Shown here piece by piece: positions 1-11,435 of a stretch of 64,000 bases of DNA; the first letter of the stretch is position 1, and every line of letters starts with the position of its first letter. Made by a program: the position numbers and the translations under genes. This DNA is from Turnera subulata (lineage: Eukaryota; Streptophyta; Magnoliopsida; Malpighiales; Passifloraceae): NCBI GenBank assembly GCA_028386065.3, contig JAKUCV010000164.1:45284-109283 (forward strand). The letters are read 5' to 3'. The notes beneath the pieces were generated by a model that was not told where the DNA came from, did not search any database, and was given only the letters and a program-made list of their open reading frames with translations.

Positions 1-2046
1 ATGTTTAAAGTATAGGAGAGTGAGCACCTGGTTCATAGGCTTCGAAATAAGAACCTTGATAAGGGCCTTCCCAATTTAGCTTTTTTTTTTTTTGGACCAG
101 TTGGTTTACCCTCTTGAAATTTTGGTTCTTACGTTGGATCGGTCGAGATCTAAACTTTCTATCATAACACCTTACTAATCTCTGACTTTGTCGAAAATAG
201 ATGAAACATACCAATTTTTGTATTCTCCCTTGTTAGTTCCTGGACTTCTTTGTCCTTGTCCTGGAGAAAGTCCTGACTATTGGCTTCTCCAAGGCCGCCG
301 TGCCATCAAGTGGCTCTATAGTTCTTGCTATGAAGGAGGTCTCATTGTTATCTAGTTTTGGATGATGGGATTTCTTTCAAAGAAGGCCTTCAAGGATTTT
401 TCTTTGTACCAACCTTAAGAGATTTTGTGTGAAACCTCCAAAAAATCCCAAATATGTGACTCCTTCCTCCATGCATCTAAATTAATAAGCATTAAGTCGA
501 ATCTCAAGCCTTGAAAAGCATATCGCTACCTACCTCATCTTCTGGATAATTTTTTTTGTAAGGGGAGTAAGTTTTAGCTGTCGTCGCTGAGGGCTTTGGG
601 TTTAGGACAGGTAAAGGGCAGAGGGAACTCGAGTTACTGAGTAGGAGATTAATATGTGAAGCTTGTTTGAAGAGAATTCTATATAAAAAAGGAATTTGTC
701 TGCTCCTTTTAAAGGACGTTGGTCCTAAGGGGCCCTTCTAAGATAGATGGATGACCTCTTCATTTCATGTAGGCTCTCTGATTCGGCAGGGCGGTATCTC
801 CTTAGACGCTGCTACTTTCATTACAAAATGAGATCTTCTCTCCATAAGAGTAAATACTTGAGTTGCACGGGCCACTAACACAAGAAAGAAGAGTTCTACA
901 AAGTTACATGGCAAAACTTTTCAAGCTCATGGTGTGGTGTGACCTTTAGCTCCTCCGTCTTTCTTATCTTTATAAGGTCCTCATTTCAATGAGACAACCA
1001 AGGTCGTGACAGTTGTGTTGAACGCTAGCCTTACCAATAGATCGGGCGTTCTGCGCTCAAGCGTTTGTTAGACAGGTGAAGGACCTATAGGTGTAATGCT
1101 TGGGTATTGAATTTCCTCATCTTTCCTTCATGGCCCCTTGTCTTCCTATAGAAGGACCCTGTACATCTCTATTTCTCTTCAACTCTAGGTGACTCTATCA
1201 CATAGATCACCTTATTTGAATAAGATTTTGATATGGCTAATGCCTCCTCTAAGAATTCTTAGAGCTGAAGTCCTTTGGACCGGGGAGCCTCCTTGTGGAG
1301 ATCTTAGGACCTAGAAGTCCTAGGTCCTTGTATTAAAAGGCCTTTTAGACACTTTAATAACACGCCGATTTCGACAACACACCCTAACCTCCCCCAGGAT
1401 ACTTTACATTTACACTGAAGGGGAGGCGGATAGGAATGGCTGATTTAGAACCCTACTCTTCCTCCTTTTAATGAGGGTGCTTGGGCTTTTTTCCTAACTC
1501 TTTTTTTCATGTGCTACCTCAGCAGTATCCCCTAATGGATGGTAGGTTCATAAGTTATGCAGACCTGCTAATATTTCTTACTTAAATTGCATAAGCTCCA
1601 CCCATGTTACTATTTTATTACTTTGCTAATCAGCGGTATTGGAGGCACTTGGAATTTTTTCGATTCCACCGTTGATGGGATTCAAGATTGTACTAGATGT
1701 AGGTCCAATACTAGAGTTACTCGGATAGTTCCGGCTCCACCATTTACGGCAGGATCCAAGATTGTATTGGACGTAGGTCCTGCACTAGTGTTATTAGGAA
1801 TATTTTTGGCACCACGAAGGTCTTAAGATTGTTTGGGTAGACCCCTCCTCAAGTCTATCAAAAAGGATATCATTGTCGTACCTTCATTGGCCGGAGGTCC
1901 TTCAATGGTCGGAGGTCCTCCATCAGCCGGAGGTCCTTCGATGTCCGGAGTTTCGTTGGTTCTAGACCCGCTGGGATGGGATCCACGATAACTTCCGAGG
2001 TAGAGAAGCCATGGCTTTTTGTTCAGTTTCCCACAGACGGCGCCAA
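1..2046 (-). mobile_element. Internal region of a non-coding LTR element (LARD-like), truncated by window edge
   Basis: No protein family is recognisable on either strand. The stretch is rich in AGGTCC/GGACCT words and includes short repeated units such as the 'ccggaggtcc' copies near 1890-1950. On the minus strand the LTR end at 2047 is followed at once by TTGGCGCCGTCTGTGGG. That is the same primer-binding-site-like sequence found after the 5' LTR at 29487, so this is probably a relative of the large element at 28.9-45.7 kb in the opposite orientation. The far LTR would lie outside the window. Lineage assignment is inference. Confidence 0.6.
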
Positions 2047-2515
2047 TGTAAAAATACTAGATTTACCTTTATATGGATGATGCCTTTTGGAAGGTCATTA
2101 TGCTTATAAGACCTGCAAGGACCAACAGAGTAGGACCTGTAGAGAGTAAGACCTAGGTAGGTTGCCTATAGGACCTACAAAGACCAACAAAGAGTAGGAC
2201 CCGGGGAGAACCAGGGTTTGTGACCCCAGATGGCACTCTGATGCCTAAGTCAGAAGGAGGATTTTCTCTGTGAAGAAAAGAGACAAGAGAGAGAATTTAG
2301 AGAAATGAGCAGTGTACCTTTCTACTTGGCATAAGGAGTCTATTTATAGGGAAAATTAGACTCTTGGTCTTCCCAGCTAGACTTGGACCTAAGGATTTAC
2401 CTTGGACCTGGGCCTGACCTTATTGGTGAGCTGAAGGTGAAATTCTATATGTTATCAGAACCTTTAGATAATGGAGATACCTGGTGAGGGGGAACCACTC
2501 TAAAACACCTGTGTC
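2047..2515 (-). repeat. LTR of the left-edge non-coding element
   Basis: Read on the minus strand this segment runs from TGACACAGG to TTTTTACA, giving TG...CA ends. It contains a TATA-like CCCTATAAATAG near 2340-2351. It stops directly before the primer-binding-site-like TTGGCGCCGTCTG. The right boundary at 2515 is chosen from the TG...CA rule, because the partner LTR is outside the window and no target duplication can be checked. Confidence 0.6.
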
Positions 2516-2640
2516 AATTTCTCTCTACCTTCCTTACTCTATTTCCCACTCCTTGCTCTCATCTTGCATCGTAGAGACTTGGTGTCTCAAAAACCAGATC
2601 TTACTGTCCGAAAAAGTTTAAAGCCTAATTCACCCCTCTC
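2516..2640. other. Short retrotransposon debris
   Basis: This is a pyrimidine-rich, AT-moderate segment between the LTR ending at 2515 and a gypsy protease fragment. It resembles LTR-flanking sequence of copia elements (a run around 'cctaattcacccctctcctcttag'), but no ends or duplication can be defined. Confidence 0.3.
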
Positions 2641-4088
2641 CTCTTAGACACTTTTAGGCCTACACTATGCCTTCGCCCCCGCATTGGCATGTCGGATTCG
2701 CTAGCTCCCCTGGTGCTCCCCATCAAGCCTTTGGTCACCTCCACTTTATCCTTGTGTTGGTTTTGCCCCTGTGATCCCACGGCTTGTTGTACCTTGGCCT
2801 TGCCCCGTTGTGGCGCACCTCCTGTCTTGGCGACATCTCCTATCGCCTTCCTATTGTGCTCCCGTAGGCTCCTTGGTTCAACCTCGACAAGTCGCATGGC
2901 ACCCATCGCCTTCGCCTCTTGTGCCTTTTCTTCATGCAACACCCCAACTAAGCATGACTTGCTCCCATCCATCAAGATCATGCAATTTGCACTCGACACC
3001 GGCATAGCTCTTGTCGTGTCGACGAACTCCACGCCTAGCACAATAGGATCCTCGTCTATGTCGACAATCGTGGGATCGATCTTCCTACGCCATTCCCCAA
3101 TGGCTATGTCAACTCCGCGTGCGACTCTATGAATTGGCTTGGCTTCGGAATTGACGGCCTTCAACCATCCATACTTTTCCCCAAGTTTAATACCAAGCCT
3201 TTGTGCCTTGGACCTTTGGATGAAGTTGTGCGTGGCTCCCATATCAAACAACGCCTTGGTCTCCTTCCACCAACCTTGGCGACCACGTACAAGTGCCAAT
3301 TACGCTCGACCTGTCTTCGCCTTGACCGTGCCAAGCAATCGAAGCGAACCCATCCTTGGTTCCTCTTCAGCATCATTGTTGTTGGAGCTCTCCCCTTTCT
3401 CCTCGTTCCCTCGAACGAGTGCCGCTAGCTTAATGCGCTATGGGCTATGGCATTGAGGTCCCGTACCCCACGCCATTGAAGCTCTAACGAGATGGAAACC
3501 TCTCTCTTGCAAAGAGACCAATCCCCCTTGATCTCTTCCATCTACTCTTTTGCACGAATCTCCTCCATTACGGTAGCAAGCAACATGTGGTTTGGCGGCC
3601 CCTCAAATCATCCAGCTCCTTCTTCCATGAGTCCACAACAACCTTGAGAATGCCTTGCATCTGCCCTTGGAGCTCCTCAAGGTCCCCCATCATTGCTCCT
3701 TGATGCCTCGGCCCACCTCTTCAACCATGTCGCCATTATCCCCAACGACAAGCGTCACCCACGCAAGCCTCGACTCGCACTATGCTCCACAGTTCAGTCC
3801 TCTCCCTAGAAGACTTCTTGCTACCTTTCGAGATACGTTGTTCCTCCCCAGGAACGTGCTCTCCTTCAACAATACTCCGTTGGCCTCCCCAGTGGCCATT
3901 TCCCATAAATTCTCATACTAGCAAACCTTGCTCCGTCATTGTCACGAGGTCATTACCCTCTCCCCAACAACCTAGCAGGGCGTGCAGCCACCTGTGACAT
4001 TACTCCACCATTGTCATGAGGTCATTACCCTCTCCCCAAGCCTAATGGGGCATGCAGCCACCCCAGACATCAGAGTTGGATTGAATTG
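2625..4088 (-). pseudogene. Ty3/gypsy gag-protease fragment
   Basis: An open frame at 3299-2625 encodes a retropepsin-like domain. The motif ALFDMGATHNFI has the family layout D-S-G-A-T-H-x-F, but with Met in place of Ser after the catalytic Asp. It is followed by a downstream stretch compatible with the VLG-type second half of the fold. Weaker gag-like reading continues upstream on the same strand to about 4050, with several frame breaks. No reverse transcriptase or integrase follows; the element is cut off at about 2640. The primer-binding-like sequence and the LTR at 4103-4774 lie upstream in the correct order for a minus-strand element. It is non-functional. Confidence 0.65.
3938..4073. 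repeat. 72-bp imperfect tandem duplication
   Basis: Two copies begin with 'attgtca[c/t]gaggtcattaccc', at 3938 and 4010, and both run into a 'gggc[g/a]tgcagccacc' tail. They lie in the leader of the minus-strand gypsy fragment, next to its primer-binding site. Confidence 0.7.
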
Positions 4089-4102
4089 TCTCTGCTACCA
4101 AC

Positions 4103-4774
4103 TGTCACGGGCCGGGAGTTTTGGAATGCAAACTCCCCCACCAATTGTCACGAGACTACGGATCCCTAATAATATCCCGTGCAGCACTTAGGCAAGAACC
4201 CCAAACTCAAGCCTAAGTCAGCCTAAACCTCGCTACCGCGCTAGCTAGAGAATACTCAAATAGTATTGGGAGAAAGCAAAGAGTATATTAATCTCGAGAG
4301 AGAGTTTGTACAATTGTGAGCCCCATGCTCAAGTACAACAGAATTCCCCAATTCCTAACTCTCCATTTTTCTAGGTTTCCATCTACCCATGAATGAGGGG
4401 ACCCTTCCCCTTATATAGACAATCCCACCTCCTCAACGGACGGCTAGGATTGCACCCCAAAAAGCCCTACGATTTAGCGACTCATATTTACGAAGCCTAG
4501 ATATTTTCCTAAAATATCTACCCATGCTTATCTACACATGCCACCCAAACATGTCTAGAAATATCCACACAAATATCCCTAGAAATATCTAGTCAAACCT
4601 TATCCCCAAAAGTTGACTTGGTCAAACCCAAGTTTGACTAGAACTCCCAACCTTTGACCCGAGCTCTAGAGAATTCCGCACTTCTGTAGAGGCGTCTACA
4701 CGGCTCTTGCACATTCCGGGCTCCTCTTGAATGCTCTGCGCAATTTTCGAACCCGCGTCGCGCACCGCGTGACA
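4103..4774 (-). repeat. 5' LTR of the minus-strand gypsy fragment
   Basis: The segment starts TGTCACGGG and ends CGCGTGACA on the plus strand, so the ends are inverted and fit TG...CA on the minus strand. On the minus strand it is followed immediately by TTGGTAGCAGAGAC (about 4102-4089). This resembles the initiator-Met tRNA primer-binding site TGGTATCAGAGC, which sets the orientation. A related 'ccaattgtcacgag' sequence inside the LTR near 4142 mimics the LTR start. Confidence 0.7.
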
Positions 4775-4957
4775 CTTGAAGTCTCAAGCAACTCAACCAA
4801 TACCCGAAGCACATCTTCATACAGATGTTGCCTCCTATGTTTTAGTTGATGGGGAGTGGGACTTTAATACTCTCCGTGATTTTTTACCCTTGTCTGTTCT
4901 CGGTGTCCTTTCACTGTCACCAACACCAGTACCAATTCATGGCGAGTACACTGTTGT

Positions 4958-5296
4958 TTGGGGCACACAAGCACCGGCGAGTGTACTGCCAAGTCCGCTT
5001 ATGACCTCATCTGCAATCGTCTGAGTACAACTGCTCAGGAATCGTGGAAATTTGTCTGGAAGTGGCAAGGGCTACCGAGGATCCAGACTTTCCTCTGGCA
5101 GATCGCTCATGATGCACTCCTCACTAATGCTACTCGGGTGCACGGGCATATATCTGATATTTCCACATGCCCAAGATGTTTCCAGCATCCAGAAACATGC
5201 CTTCACACCATGCGTGATTGCTTTTCGCCCTGTCGGTTTGGCACCATTTACTTGAAGCTAATGCATGGTCTACTTTTTTCGCAGGTACAGGTGTAG
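4958..5296 (+). pseudogene. LINE reverse-transcriptase zinc-binding domain fragment
   Basis: The frame contains the typical pattern of the zf-RVT domain of plant LINEs: a KSAYDLI segment, then FVWKWQGLPRIQTFLWQIAHDALLT-like sequence, then CPRC and a spaced C...H...C (CFQHPETCLHTMRDC). A stop near 5398 and a frame change separate it from the RNase H region that follows. The sequence is a relic and lacks the upstream endonuclease and reverse transcriptase. Confidence 0.75.
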
Positions 5297-5930
5297 CCGA
5301 ATGGGTCACGACGGCACTATGTCAACCCCTGGTATGCCATTCCCGGTGCCCTTGGCCCTTGGTGTTCGGGGTTGGCACCTGGCATATTTGGAAGGATTGA
5401 AATGAGCGAGTGTTCCAACCAACGGACATTGCGGCGGACCCTGAGCGGTTGGCGGAGAAAGTGTTGTCTTTCAGCTTTCAGATATGGCATGAGCAACAGA
5501 GTCGATGTGTTGCAGGCCTAGCTCCCAGGGTACACTGTAGCCTTGTGGGGTGGGTGCCCCAGATGTTGGCTGCCTAAAAATCAATACGGACGGAGCTGTA
5601 AACCGAAATATAGGAAGAGCAGGAGCTGGCGGTGTTTGCCGGTCTTCTGATGCCAAATGGCTGTTTGGATTCACTCATGGCCTACCACCTTGTAGCCCTT
5701 TCGTGGCGGAACTTTGGGCGGTCTATGACGCCCTGTGTATTGCGAGGACCCTTGGTTATCCTCAACTCACTATGGAGCTAGAATGCAAGGATGTAGTATC
5801 ACCTCTTAACAACCCCAGTTCCACACGGTTTGAAAGAAAAACCCTCATGGAATATGTTAGGGAACTGCTTAGTCGCCAATGGCAAGTCACGGTCTGCCAT
5901 ACTTTTCGGGAGGCATATGCATTAACTGAT

Positions 5931-7297
5931 GGGTTTTTGGTACGGATAGTACCCATATTTTGTGGTTTGAGACAATCGTGTACCTACAACTTTTCTAGAG
6001 ACATTTATGTACTTGGAGTTTTCGCGGGCAGGTCAGTCACGGGTCTCGGGCGGGGCATGTGCTGACGTGGTTTCTGCCCGATTTTGGGCTGCTGCCCGTG
6101 GCTCAAAACGACATAGTATCACCACGATACGACGTCGTTTTGCTACCTGTGTCATAAATGGATCCCACCCATTTCCCACTGTTTGACCCGACTTTCGACC
6201 CGATTTAGTTTAAGGGGCTGAAATATAACCTTAAAGTTTCATTTAAACCTTAACCAATCTTTTTTTCCCCTTTACATTTATTAAATAAAAAACGACATAA
6301 TGGCAATTATTTATTCTTTTTTTGCATAAACTTCGTTGTGGACAGCAAGTTTGTTTCTATTTTTTTTTAATTCTCACTCTCTTTCTTTTATTTTTTTTAT
6401 GGCCTATTATCTCTTTTTTAAAATTTTGTGTTAATAAACAATTTTATTCAATAAAAATATGCCAATTTTCCTGAAAAAGAAATCCAAAATTCCACATTGA
6501 ATAAAAATTGCACCATCACCTTCCTCCTTCCCAAATGGATCAGATCAAACTACCATGACAAACCAAAACCCAAAAGAAAAAAACTCTTCCATTTAATTTT
6601 TTTCACAACCAGAACAATAACCCACAACGACCCACATTCATACAAAAGTAAAAAAAATGGAAAAGAAAAGAAGAAAGAAGATGAGTAAAATAGAGAGAGA
6701 TCGCCGGAGTTGAACCAGCACGACCCATGCACCACGCCTCCTCCCCCTTCCCACCACCCTCGCACCGACTCGCCGGAGTTGAACCAGTAGCTGTTGAGAT
6801 CTGAGGAGCCGACCCGTTTGAACTCTATCCCCACAAAACTAAAACCGCCCTTGNGGGGGGGGGGGGGGGGGGGGGTGAGTGGGGGGAGAAGACGAATAGG
6901 GAGAAAGAAAAGAAAAAGAAGTAAAGAACAGAGAAAGAAGAAAGAGGGAAAAAAGGAATAAAAAAAATAATATATATATAAGTCATGTGAGCCATTTGAT
7001 TTTTCGGTTTAACCATTCAAACCCAAATGGAAAGTTGGGTCAGACTCTAAGAAATAGGTGGGATCCACTTATGACACATGGAGGCAACAACGACGTCGTA
7101 TCACGGTGATACTACGTTGTTTTGAGCCACGGGCAGCAGTCCAAAACCGGGCAGAAACCACGTCAGCGCATGCCTCGCCCGAGACCTATGACTGACCTGC
7201 CCGCTAAAACTCCAGGTACATAAACGTTTCGAGAAAAGTTGTAGATACACGATTGTCTCAAACCACAAAATATGGGTACTATCTGTACCAAAAACCC
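5931..7297. mobile_element. TIR transposon (Mutator-like, non-autonomous), copy 1
   Basis: The element starts GGGTTTTTGGTAC and ends GTACCAAAAACCC. Inverted repeats of roughly 270 bp (about 5931-6200 and 7035-7297) include matching segments with the strings gcgggcaggtcag, ggcatg[t/c]gctgacgtgg and cgacgtcgt. The flanks are attaactgat on the left and tttaactgat on the right: a 10-bp duplication with one mismatch, which suits Mutator-like elements. The core (6200-7030) is AT-rich, has no transposase, and contains one undetermined base (6854) in a G run. Confidence 0.8.
6854..6882. other. Undetermined base and poly-G run
   Basis: One N at 6854 is followed by about 20 consecutive G residues. The run length is probably an assembly or sequencing estimate. 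Confidence 0.9.
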
Positions 7298-7457
7298 TTT
7301 AACTGATATACTCGCCAAACACAGCCTGGCCTCTGTTTCAGCCCTGATTACTATTACTGCACCCCCTACCTTTTGTATTAACCAGCTAGTACAAGATGCT
7401 GCAGGAGCACAAGTCCTTAAGGACTTCATGATGTAATGACTTTCTCCATGTTGTAAC

Positions 7458-7816
7458 TGTTGGGTTATGTTGTATGGAGGCCCACTTGAGGTAGTGGGGC
7501 CCACCAGGTCCACCCATAAGTTGGGTGCTCACCTGTAACCCTAGTTGCCTCCTATATATACATGTTGTTCTATGGCACAAATACCAAGAACATAACATAC
7601 ATAGGGTGGCTAGGTTACACCCACACATACCACATACACAGCTATAGAGAGGAGAGGTTTAGGCCGTGGAGACTACAGGGGTTGCTCCGATACACCGTGA
7701 CAATCCTTCACGACCGGTAGATCAAGACCTGGACTCCAAGACCTGTTTGCTTCCGCTGCTAGGACTCCAAGTAGGTGTCCTAATTTATTTCATTCAGGAG
7801 ATTATGTTTTCCTTCA
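7458..7816 (+). mobile_element. Solo LTR, 359 bp, copia-like
   Basis: The segment runs TGTTGGGTT...CCTTCA and is flanked by a perfect 5-bp duplication, GTAAC (7453-7457 and 7817-7821). It has a TATA-like tatatata near 7552. There are no internal retroelement sequences, so it is a solo LTR left by LTR-LTR recombination. It landed in the 3' part of the LINE. Confidence 0.85.
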
Positions 7817-7829
7817 GTAACCAAAAAAA

Positions 7830-8092
7830 ATCCAAAGAAGTTGAATATTAACTATGAAGATCAAGCCTAATACAAGGACCAAAATTGCTTTTGCTCTTTT
7901 TTTATTAGTCAACAACATAATACATGGAATCCTTTTCCTCCCTCAAAACTCTTGTCTCAAATGAAATCACACCAGATTATTCATTCCCAATAGATATTTT
8001 TTCATCAACGGTATGCACAAAAACTTTGTTTTCTACTGGAAAGGTATATATATAGACCATCACTCTCATCGTCTTATGACATCCAAGATTCT
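7830..8092. other. 3' flank of the first TH2-like gene
   Basis: This is the presumed 3' UTR and intergenic sequence of the minus-strand gene. An AATAAA polyadenylation hexamer on the minus strand lies at 7906-7901, about 190 bp past the stop codon. Nothing else is recognised. Confidence 0.5.
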
Positions 8093-10749
8093 TCACCCGA
8101 AATGATTCTTCCATCCTAAGATAAAAGCATCAATTTCGTTCCAACTTGAAACTGTGTACAGGGTTCCAGATGAGCCTGTCCAATTAGGCCTTCCTCCTTT
8201 GACAATGTCTTTCTGTATGATTATGGAACCAGATATCAACGACTTAAAAGTCACACCAAGCTGAGTTCCCACTCTTTTAAGGCTTGAACTTTGTCCAATT
8301 ACTATACCTATATCGGCCTTAAGCAAACACAACAAATCTTCCACTGATTTCCCAACATAAACACTCAACTTCTTTGACTGACGCTTCACAATAGCCTCCA
8401 AAACTTCCACTTTGATTGCGGGAGATACTATGGTGCCATTGATCCCACCCGTGGTGACTGATTCTTTTGATGCCAACTCATTTGCGTGTACTTTGAGAGC
8501 ATTTAAATGCACTGCTTAAAACCAATTGGAAGAAGTAGTGAGGCAAATTAATTGTCGTTGAATTAACAATTCTCTTTATTGATCAAAAAGTCATTATGAG
8601 AAGAAGATGTGTACCTGAGGAAAAGGCTGCTTCAATGAGACCAGTACTCCAACTAGTTGAGATAACATGAGTTTTGGAGTCCAAGTTTTGTCTCTTTGCA
8701 ATCCTGTCGAAGAATTTAATGAAATCCTGAAGAAGTATTATGTGTTCTCCAGTTTTTTTTATATCTCCAACTTTTATACCCTTAAGTGCTCCGGATTCGG
8801 TCACCCTTAGATTCTTTGCACTCTCAATGTCTGAAAATTTCTCAAATGCTTTAAGCACTGTATCATAGTTGAACTCCTCTGCAGAATACAGAAAGCCGAA
8901 AACAAGTTCAATAATCCAGAATTTTTACTGGGAAATACATAAGCAACTGACAAAATGTAGGTAAGATGCCATACGCACTTCTTTGGGAGCTGCTAAGGTT
9001 CTCAACTTCTAGTTCATACTCTTCATTGTATTGAGCGAAGAGATGGCCCCAAGTGGATTTCAGACCAGCTTGATCATCAGCTGATGATGAGATTGCTAAG
9101 GTTGCCAAAATTTCGGAGGAATCAACAACACTGCCTGTTCCGTCAAAACTAGAAAACATAGAAAGTTGTTCCTTAGCATTGCTCAGCTCTCTTGTCAAAG
9201 GAACTGAAGTATGCTGAAAGAGGGGTTGTGCAAGGAAGAACTCTATTTCACAGATCATGCCCTTCCTGTAAACTTTTTCCACAATCCCGAGCTCTTCTCG
9301 TGTTAGAGATGCCGCGATCTTGTTGAATACGCCATCAATCTTTGCAATCTCTTCCTAGATAATGTGAAAAACCGATCAACGTTCTTATTCATCATCAGAA
9401 AGATTTTCTTTTTTTTACTAGTCCATGTTGATGGGGCAAAAAGAATGATAAATTGGAGACTTACCCCTAACGTATCATCTGCATTACCCTCAATCCAGTC
9501 TTTGTAAGGGTTATCCTGGTAGTTCCCTATGGCTGCAACAATTTGCTTGCCTATAAAGTAGTACAGCTTCCAACAAGGAATGAAAGAAGCTAAGCTGAAA
9601 ACAGAAACTATTGGTCCTGTGAAAGGCTTCTCGTATCCTTCAATCTTGCCATGTGCTGTATCTAACAAGAACTTCTTGTAATTTTTTGTGGCATCATTGA
9701 TTGGATAATTTGCACCTGGTCGGTGCTCATCTAACCATTTCTGTATAAGCGAGGAAGAAGTATCATAAAACAAAATTTCAGACGCAAGCAGAGGAGCTTA
9801 CCTATATATCCTCTAATATTACTTATTTCTTAAGAATGGAGAAAAAAAAAAATAGGAACAGATTAATTTCATTTCGACAGTTTAATTTCTCACCTGAGAG
9901 TCAATTGCACCATCTTCGTCACCCTTCTTGAACATGGCAAATATGGCCTTTGCATCTGGATCAACAGCAGACTCCAAAGCCAATCCGCTCCTAATAAATC
10001 CAGCGAAAAGTTTCGATACAGCCACATTTCTTCTAATTAAACGTCCCTCATAGTGCTTTCAATATTTCTTCAAATCAAGAAGCAAAACACGAGGTACATA
10101 TATATATATACATGTTTCTTATTTGTTTAACGAAACATTAATATAGCGATTTTACATTTTTTTTCCTTTTAGCATCAAAAACATTTTCTTTCCCTTGCCG
10201 AAATAAGGTTAGGATGACATGCGAGTACCCGTGTGATAAAATTTTTAGTATCAACAAATTTAGATTGTCAAATCAGATTTTTCTTTTTTAAAAAAAATTG
10301 TGGTTTAGTATAATTTTTGGTTTGCCCCGCTTAGATAACAAACTCTTACAAAAATAAAGACCGCTGTTGCAAATCATATAATCTAAAGCTAAGGACAAAA
10401 ACTAAAGTAAAACTAAAAACAAAACAATTGTAAGCATTCCTTTCAGACAATGAAAATGACATCCGACAAAGAGCCCAGGCTCAGAGAAATTAAGAACTCA
10501 CGCTATTGTTGCGGTTTTGCCATACTCAATATCCTGAAAGATATACTGCACATAGCTCTCGAAATCAAGGTTTCCAGCAGCTAAAGACACCACAAATGGG
10601 GTGTACAAGGCATAAAGTGCTTCCGGACGACAATCATTCCACACTCTATCAGCAAAGCTATCCTCGCCGCCAGCAGCTCGGCCCGATAGGTAAGCAATTA
10701 AGGATACCGATGACGCTACCGATATTAGCAGATTCCGACGACTAGGCAT
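8093..10749 (-). CDS. TH2-like TenA-HAD fusion protein, paralogue 1 (six exons, 559 aa)
   Basis: Exons (transcript order): 10749-10502, 9990-9894, 9740-9465, 9354-8979, 8878-8615, 8511-8093. All introns are GT-AG and the joined frame has no stop. The start is the ATG of MPSRRN, shared with paralogue 2. The family is plant TH2 (thiamin monophosphate phosphatase fused to a TenA-like aminopyrimidine hydrolase domain). Residues about 30-265 are TenA-like: Asp73 in FQD, Cys171 in IPC and Glu243 in CEIEFF sit where TenA catalytic residues are expected. Residues about 270-559 are HAD-like: FDGT, VVDSS, HVISTSW and EDLLCLLKADIG. The position of the HAD nucleophile Asp is Ser276 (S-F-D-G-T), and the motif IV GDS is GKS (Lys475), so phosphatase activity is unlikely. 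The N-terminus has a hydrophobic, Arg-containing segment (residues 4-23) that could be a targeting peptide. Function beyond the family is inference. Confidence 0.85.
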
Positions 10750-10875
10750 TTTTTTCAAGGACTAGCTAGCTAGCTGGTGATGCAGGTAGAAGATTTTAAT
10801 TAATCTTGTGGGGAGGTTGACATCGATATGTAGATGCGTTGAAGTAAAGGTGCATTTAAATGATATTCCAATTTG

Positions 10876-10886
10876 ATTATTATATA
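10876..10886 (-). promoter_or_regulatory. Putative TATA box of paralogue 1
   Basis: A minus-strand CATATATAATAA lies about 130 bp upstream of the ATG at 10749. The second paralogue has a TATA box at nearly the same distance. A positional prediction only. Confidence 0.45.
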
Positions 10887-11425
10887 TGAGACCCACTAGC
10901 ACATGCCAAAAAAATCATCTTATCTCTTGGCACATAGTTTTTGCGCGGGTTGCATGCGTCCTGTGTCTTCTTTGTTAGCATTTGGGATATTTTAGTTCCA
11001 AGTTGGTACATTTTTTTTTTTCTTTAGCATTGGTTTCATGGAGAAACCCACCTTTAAGGGAAAATAAAGGGCCAGACTAATTCAGATCAAGTCATGAATG
11101 GAACCCGTTGGTACTTTTGTAGCCTAGCTACTTTATTATTATGCAATTTTTACTTTCCTTATTTGTGCGTATGAATGCAAGTTAAGGTGGAGGTGATATG
11201 ATATAATGACTAGGTTTTAGAATTTCACACGTTTCGTGCTCGACTTTAAAACCACGGCATAGTTAGTCGTTGTTTTAATGGAATAGTAAGGCTATTGTTT
11301 TTATGGTCCCATTTCGTTGTTTAAATTGAAGTCTTGGTCATTCTATATACTCACAGGTCATATTCCTGAAAAGTAAGCCATGGTTATCCACAAGCGGTAG
11401 GACAGTCATAAGCTAGCCGCCTATA
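10887..11425. other. Upstream region of paralogue 1
   Basis: AT-rich intergenic DNA between the paralogue 1 promoter and the TIR transposon at 11436. No gene or repeat is recognised. Confidence 0.5.
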
Positions 11426-11435
11426 TTTTTTTTAT

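Larger units (their letters stand above)
5550..7434 (+). pseudogene. LINE RNase H domain, interrupted by a TIR transposon and a solo LTR nearby
   Basis: The frame from 5550 has KINTDGA (first catalytic Asp), the AELWAVYDAL helix with the catalytic Glu, and MELECKD, where the usual acidic residue environment is altered. Coding resumes at 7298 after a 1.37-kb insertion and stops at about 7434 with LKDFMM. This is the RVT_3-type RNase H found at the C-terminus of many plant LINE ORF2 proteins. It is a pseudogene. Confidence 0.7.
4775..7829 (+). mobile_element. 5'-truncated LINE, split by a TIR transposon and a solo LTR
   Basis: The LINE pieces are about 4775-5930, 7298-7457 and 7822-7829. They carry the zinc-binding region and RNase H region that form the C-terminal part of many plant LINE ORF2 proteins. 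The reading 'HTFREAYALTD' at the left side of the TIR transposon resumes as ILAKHSLASVSALITI after it, showing a once-continuous RNase H. A short A run at 7822-7829 after the solo LTR fits the LINE tail. Its own target-site duplication was not found. Confidence 0.7.

Noticed and set aside
2689..3456. Long plus-strand open frames opposite the gypsy protease
   Set aside because: They are shadows of the minus-strand protease and gag frame; their composition is Ser/Pro/Leu-rich with no domain.
8908..9282. Exon 4 of paralogue 1 extended to position 8908 as a separate gene
   Set aside because: Translation past the donor at 8979 is intron; the paralogue comparison fixes the exon end.
10750..10758. 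An upstream start (TTG) for paralogue 1
   Set aside because: The ATG at 10749 gives the N-terminus MPSRR shared by both paralogues; a TTG start is unlikely in a plant nuclear gene.
10818..10835. An ATCGAT site upstream of paralogue 1 (gacatcgatatgtag) as a member of the palindrome family
   Set aside because: A single hexamer match with no pair at 20-21 bp, so it is expected by chance.
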